From assembly GCA_002506825.1 (NCBI GenBank), contig DAYH01000026.1, positions 5,852 through 29,643 of the forward strand: a stretch of 23,792 nucleotides of DNA. The letters are read 5' to 3'. Position numbers and translations under genes: made by a program. Source of the DNA: Euryarchaeota archaeon UBA103 (lineage in GTDB: Archaea; Thermoplasmatota; Poseidoniia; Poseidoniales; Thalassarchaeaceae). Below the pieces are notes generated by a model that was given only the letters and a program-made list of their open reading frames with translations, searched no databases and had not been told where the DNA came from. Each line of letters opens with the position of its first letter. Position 1 is the first letter of the stretch. Below are positions 21,697-23,792 of this stretch, piece by piece.

Positions 21697-21717
21697 GGAC
21701 GACCTCACCGGTCATAT

Positions 21718-22953
21718 GTGGCGTCAAGAATCACTCTTGACGAAGCCTCAGAAGTAATTGTACTCTCAATGCGTGACGCCTTCTTGGCAGTTACAGTTTT
21801 TGTGGCAGTAATGGTCCTATTATTCAGCTGGCTACAATACGTCACTGCTGGTAAATTCGTGGATTGGATACGACAAAATAAGACAATACAACCACTCATT
21901 GGAGCCATCATGGGCCTTACTCCTGGTTGTGGAGGGGCAATAATTGTCATGCCTATGTATACAAGAGGATATGTTACCTATGGTACAGTAATTGCGACAC
22001 TAATAGCAACATTAGGTGACGCGGCATTCGTTCTAATAGGCGCAGTCTTTCAGGACATTTCTTTCCTAGCTCCAGTGATTGTGGTACATCTGACATCGTT
22101 TACAGTTGCCGTAATATGGGGATTCGCAGTGGATAGATTGGCAGTTACGCCCTCCTCTCCACTTGGGATTATATGGCCTAATTCTAATGTATCAGTGGTC
22201 CAAGAGATATCCGATTCGAATCAAGATAATGAGATAATTCAGGAAATGCCACGAGAGGTTCCAGATGGATTTGGCTACAGAGTACTACATCAAGGGTACA
22301 GAGCTTGGTGGGTGGTAACTGCTGTAGGATTTTGCCTGGCTATTCTCCTACTGGTCTGGTACGCACAGGACCCAGAATATTCTGCCGAGCTAGTTTGGGA
22401 TCCGACTACCCGCGATGGCATTGTAACTTGGGTAGGATTTACTGGAACTCTGCTGTCTATAATTCTATACATTTCTTCCAAGAATTTCATCCGAGATGAT
22501 ACAGAAGCCACAATAGGGGATAAATTAAACTCTTTTGATGAGACTTTGGTACATGCAGCGTCTGAGACCGCTTTCGTAACTTTCTGGGTCGTAATAGCTT
22601 ACCTTGTATTCGAATTCGGAATGATCCTGTCTGGTATTTCTGAAGATGATCTTTCGAATCATGGAGCAGGAGTTGGAGCCGTTGCGATAGCGGCCGCAGT
22701 CGGCTTAGTCCCAGGCTGTGGCCCACAGATAATCGCCATATCGGCCTACGTCGAGGGAATAATTTCATTTCCAGCTTTGGTTGCAAATGCCATTTCCCAA
22801 GATGGTGATGCATTGTTTCCATTGCTAGTTCGGCATAAAGTGGCATCAATTTGGGCCACAATTCACACTACCCTGCCAGCCATTCTAGTTGGCTTAATTT
22901 TCCTATGGGCTATGGGCGAGTATCCTTCTCTGACAGAAAGTCTGCAACCCTGA
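21718..22953 (+). CDS. Putative metal transporter of the PF11449 (10-11 TM, ArsP_2-like / putative Mn transporter) family
   Basis: This polytopic protein (411 aa from GTG 21718) has two pseudo-repeats, one in each half. The first is GLTPGCGG (66-73) followed by YTRGYVTYGT and a GDAAF acidic site. The second is GLVPGCGP (329-336) followed by AYVEGIISFPAL and DGDALFPLL. The duplicated PGCG motif with an acidic residue about 30 positions on is the hallmark of PF11449, annotated as putative manganese or heavy-metal exporters. A hydrophilic loop (about 140-190) separates the halves. Starts are unresolved: TTG 21688, GTG 21718 and ATG 21769 are in frame without ribosome sites. Its position between xdhC and a MobA-like gene suggests a metal or oxyanion linked to the molybdoenzyme, which is inference. 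The 3' end overlaps the convergent gene by 44 bases. Confidence 0.83.
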   Translation: MASRITLDEASEVIVLSMRDAFLAVTVFVAVMVLLFSWLQYVTAGKFVDWIRQNKTIQPLIGAIMGLTPGCGGAIIVMPMYTRGYVTYGTVIATLIATLGDAAFVLIGAVFQDISFLAPVIVVHLTSFTVAVIWGFAVDRLAVTPSSPLGIIWPNSNVSVVQEISDSNQDNEIIQEMPREVPDGFGYRVLHQGYRAWWVVTAVGFCLAILLLVWYAQDPEYSAELVWDPTTRDGIVTWVGFTGTLLSIILYISSKNFIRDDTEATIGDKLNSFDETLVHAASETAFVTFWVVIAYLVFEFGMILSGISEDDLSNHGAGVGAVAIAAAVGLVPGCGPQIIAISAYVEGIISFPALVANAISQDGDALFPLLVRHKVASIWATIHTTLPAILVGLIFLWAMGEYPSLTESLQP

Positions 22954-23518
22954 GAAACTCATCTACATCCTTCTGAGTGTCGATATTCAAATGAAGATAT
23001 TCGTCCTTAACAACTATTCTGTTAGGATTAATTATACTATTCAGCGGAGCGTCAGAAGGGGCCTCTAGAATCCTATTAATGTCATAATTGTCTACAATCA
23101 AGGGATGTCCTCCCCTGCCATCCTTAGATGGGCACGAACTGGATTCAGAGGAAACTAGTAACTCAATAGTGGACATTGAGAAACCAGGCCTATCCACAGG
23201 AACAATAAGGATTTTCATATCGCCACCGATTCTTTCCTTAAGGCGTTCCAATCCTTTCTTTACAGAACCGGTTCTACCAAGTTCTGGGTGCTCATTAACG
23301 ATGATTTCTACATTCCCAACAGAGTCTGTAATTTTCTCTACTAGATCCCTCCTTGTCACCACTATCGGACTAAGTCCCAATCTATTCAACCTAGATAATA
23401 CCCATGATATCAAGGATACCCCTTCTACTTCGATGAGAGACTTGGGCCTTCCAAGCCTACTACTCCTGCCCGCGGCTAGTATGACGCAACCAATTTCCGG
23501 ACCCACACTATTTCTCAC
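22910..23518 (-). CDS. MobA/MocA-like molybdenum cofactor nucleotidyltransferase
   Basis: This 202-aa protein belongs to the NTP_transf_3 family. It has the nucleotide-binding signature LAAGRSSRLGRPKSL (14-28), the metal-binding aspartate D109 in VPVDRPGF, GGHPLIVDN (136-144) and the usual ending HLNIDTQKDVDEF. MocA adds CMP to the Mo-pterin of xanthine oxidase-family enzymes and MobA adds GMP. Next to an XdhC protein and a xanthine oxidase-family enzyme, the MocA (cytidylyl) role is favoured, but specificity cannot be proved by eye. GTG 23518 overlaps the acyl-CoA dehydrogenase stop by 11 bases and is preceded by a weak GAGATGAT site, so the two genes are co-transcribed. GTG 23506 is an alternative start. 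Confidence 0.87.
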   Translation of the reverse strand: MRNSVGPEIGCVILAAGRSSRLGRPKSLIEVEGVSLISWVLSRLNRLGLSPIVVTRRDLVEKITDSVGNVEIIVNEHPELGRTGSVKKGLERLKERIGGDMKILIVPVDRPGFSMSTIELLVSSESSSCPSKDGRGGHPLIVDNYDINRILEAPSDAPLNSIINPNRIVVKDEYLHLNIDTQKDVDEFLRVADFLSEKDTRP

Positions 23519-23792
23519 GAATCATCTCTCTTCCAATTATTAGTCTCTGAATCTGACTGGATCCTTCAAAGATTTGTACGACCTTGGCACCCCTCATCCT
23601 CCGCGCCACCGGGTACTCTTCAGAGTATCCGTACCCTCCAAAAATCTGGACAGCATCAGTAGTAACTTCCATGGCCATATCGGCTGCGAATCTCTTCGCA
23701 TGGGCCGCTTCGAGTGTGTTTCTCTCTCCCGAGTCGCACTTCAAAGCCGCCTTCCAAGTCAGTAGTCTAGCCGCTTCTACTTTGGTGGCCAT
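23508..23792 (-). CDS. Acyl-CoA dehydrogenase, C-terminal part (5' end outside window)
   Basis: The last 94 residues of an acyl-CoA dehydrogenase, the flavoenzyme making the alpha-beta double bond in acyl-CoA thioesters. The typical C-terminal helices are seen: AAHAKRFAADMAMEVTTDAV, then QIFGGYGYSEEYPVARRMRG, and IFEGSSQIQRLIIGREM. The glutamate of IFEG is at the catalytic-base position of short- and medium-chain members. The usual RDAK before it reads RGAK. The ATG at 23790-23792 is internal; the N-terminal three quarters lie beyond the window edge. The gene overlaps the MobA-like gene by 11 bases, tying CoA-thioester chemistry to the Mo-cofactor genes. Confidence 0.93.
   Translation of the reverse strand: MATKVEAARLLTWKAALKCDSGERNTLEAAHAKRFAADMAMEVTTDAVQIFGGYGYSEEYPVARRMRGAKVVQIFEGSSQIQRLIIGREMIREK

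Noticed and set aside
23088..23543. 151-codon plus-strand open frame opposite the MobA-like gene
   Set aside because: The minus-strand protein carries the nucleotidyltransferase motifs and the plus-strand frame shows none.
1..23792. CRISPR arrays, insertion sequences, tRNA or rRNA genes
   Set aside because: I saw no regularly spaced repeats, no transposase-like protein with terminal repeats, and no cloverleaf-like or rRNA segments; all gaps between genes are under 160 bases.

Overview
The window reads as a stretch of archaeal chromosome, most likely from a marine planktonic euryarchaeon of the Marine Group II / Poseidoniales type. The grounds are: the archaeal (non-PEP) entry to the shikimate pathway with a GHMP-type shikimate kinase, an HTH_10 (Bat-like) regulator, a PGF-type C-terminal sorting tail on a surface protein, AT-rich TATA-like boxes close to start codons with short or absent leaders, and many GTG/TTG starts. 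The lineage is an inference; no rRNA or tRNA gene is present to settle it. Genes are tightly packed and no gap exceeds 300 bases. No CRISPR array, insertion sequence or RNA gene was seen.

Region 1 (1-4480, + strand): the 3' end of a secreted, acidic, PGF-anchored protein; a LolD/MacB-type ABC ATPase with its large FtsX-like permease; and an exonuclease III/AP endonuclease. A perfect 25-nt dyad covers the candidate start codons of the ABC gene. Region 2 (4534-8252, + strand): an aromatic amino acid operon of ADTH synthase, 3-dehydroquinate synthase II, archaeal shikimate kinase and chorismate synthase, with overlapping or nearly abutting genes. It covers the first two and the fifth and seventh steps from aspartate semialdehyde to chorismate; dehydroquinase, shikimate dehydrogenase and EPSP synthase are not here. 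Region 3 (8249-13241, - strand): a four-gene membrane/chaperone module of a DUF4350-like membrane protein, MoxR AAA+ ATPase, DUF58 protein and a six-TM protein. It converges on the aro operon with both stop codons inside one CTAG.

Region 4 (13393-23792, mostly - strand): a molybdenum-hydroxylase island. In transcription order it holds an HTH_10 regulator, a [2Fe-2S] subunit, a large Mo-cofactor subunit, an FAD subunit, and a small secreted protein coupled to the FAD subunit by a TTGA overlap. Upstream lie a subtilisin-like lipoprotein, an XdhC-type Mo-cofactor maturation protein, a divergent PF11449-type metal transporter, a MobA/MocA-like nucleotidyltransferase and the C-terminus of an acyl-CoA dehydrogenase. 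The FAD subunit has a cysteine-rich insert like that holding the extra [4Fe-4S] cluster of 4-hydroxybenzoyl-CoA reductase, which makes this more than an ordinary xanthine dehydrogenase. The nearby acyl-CoA dehydrogenase fits a CoA-thioester substrate, but the real substrate cannot be read from sequence. Inverted repeats built on TGAC...GTCA lie just upstream of the Fe-S subunit gene and may be the regulator's operators.
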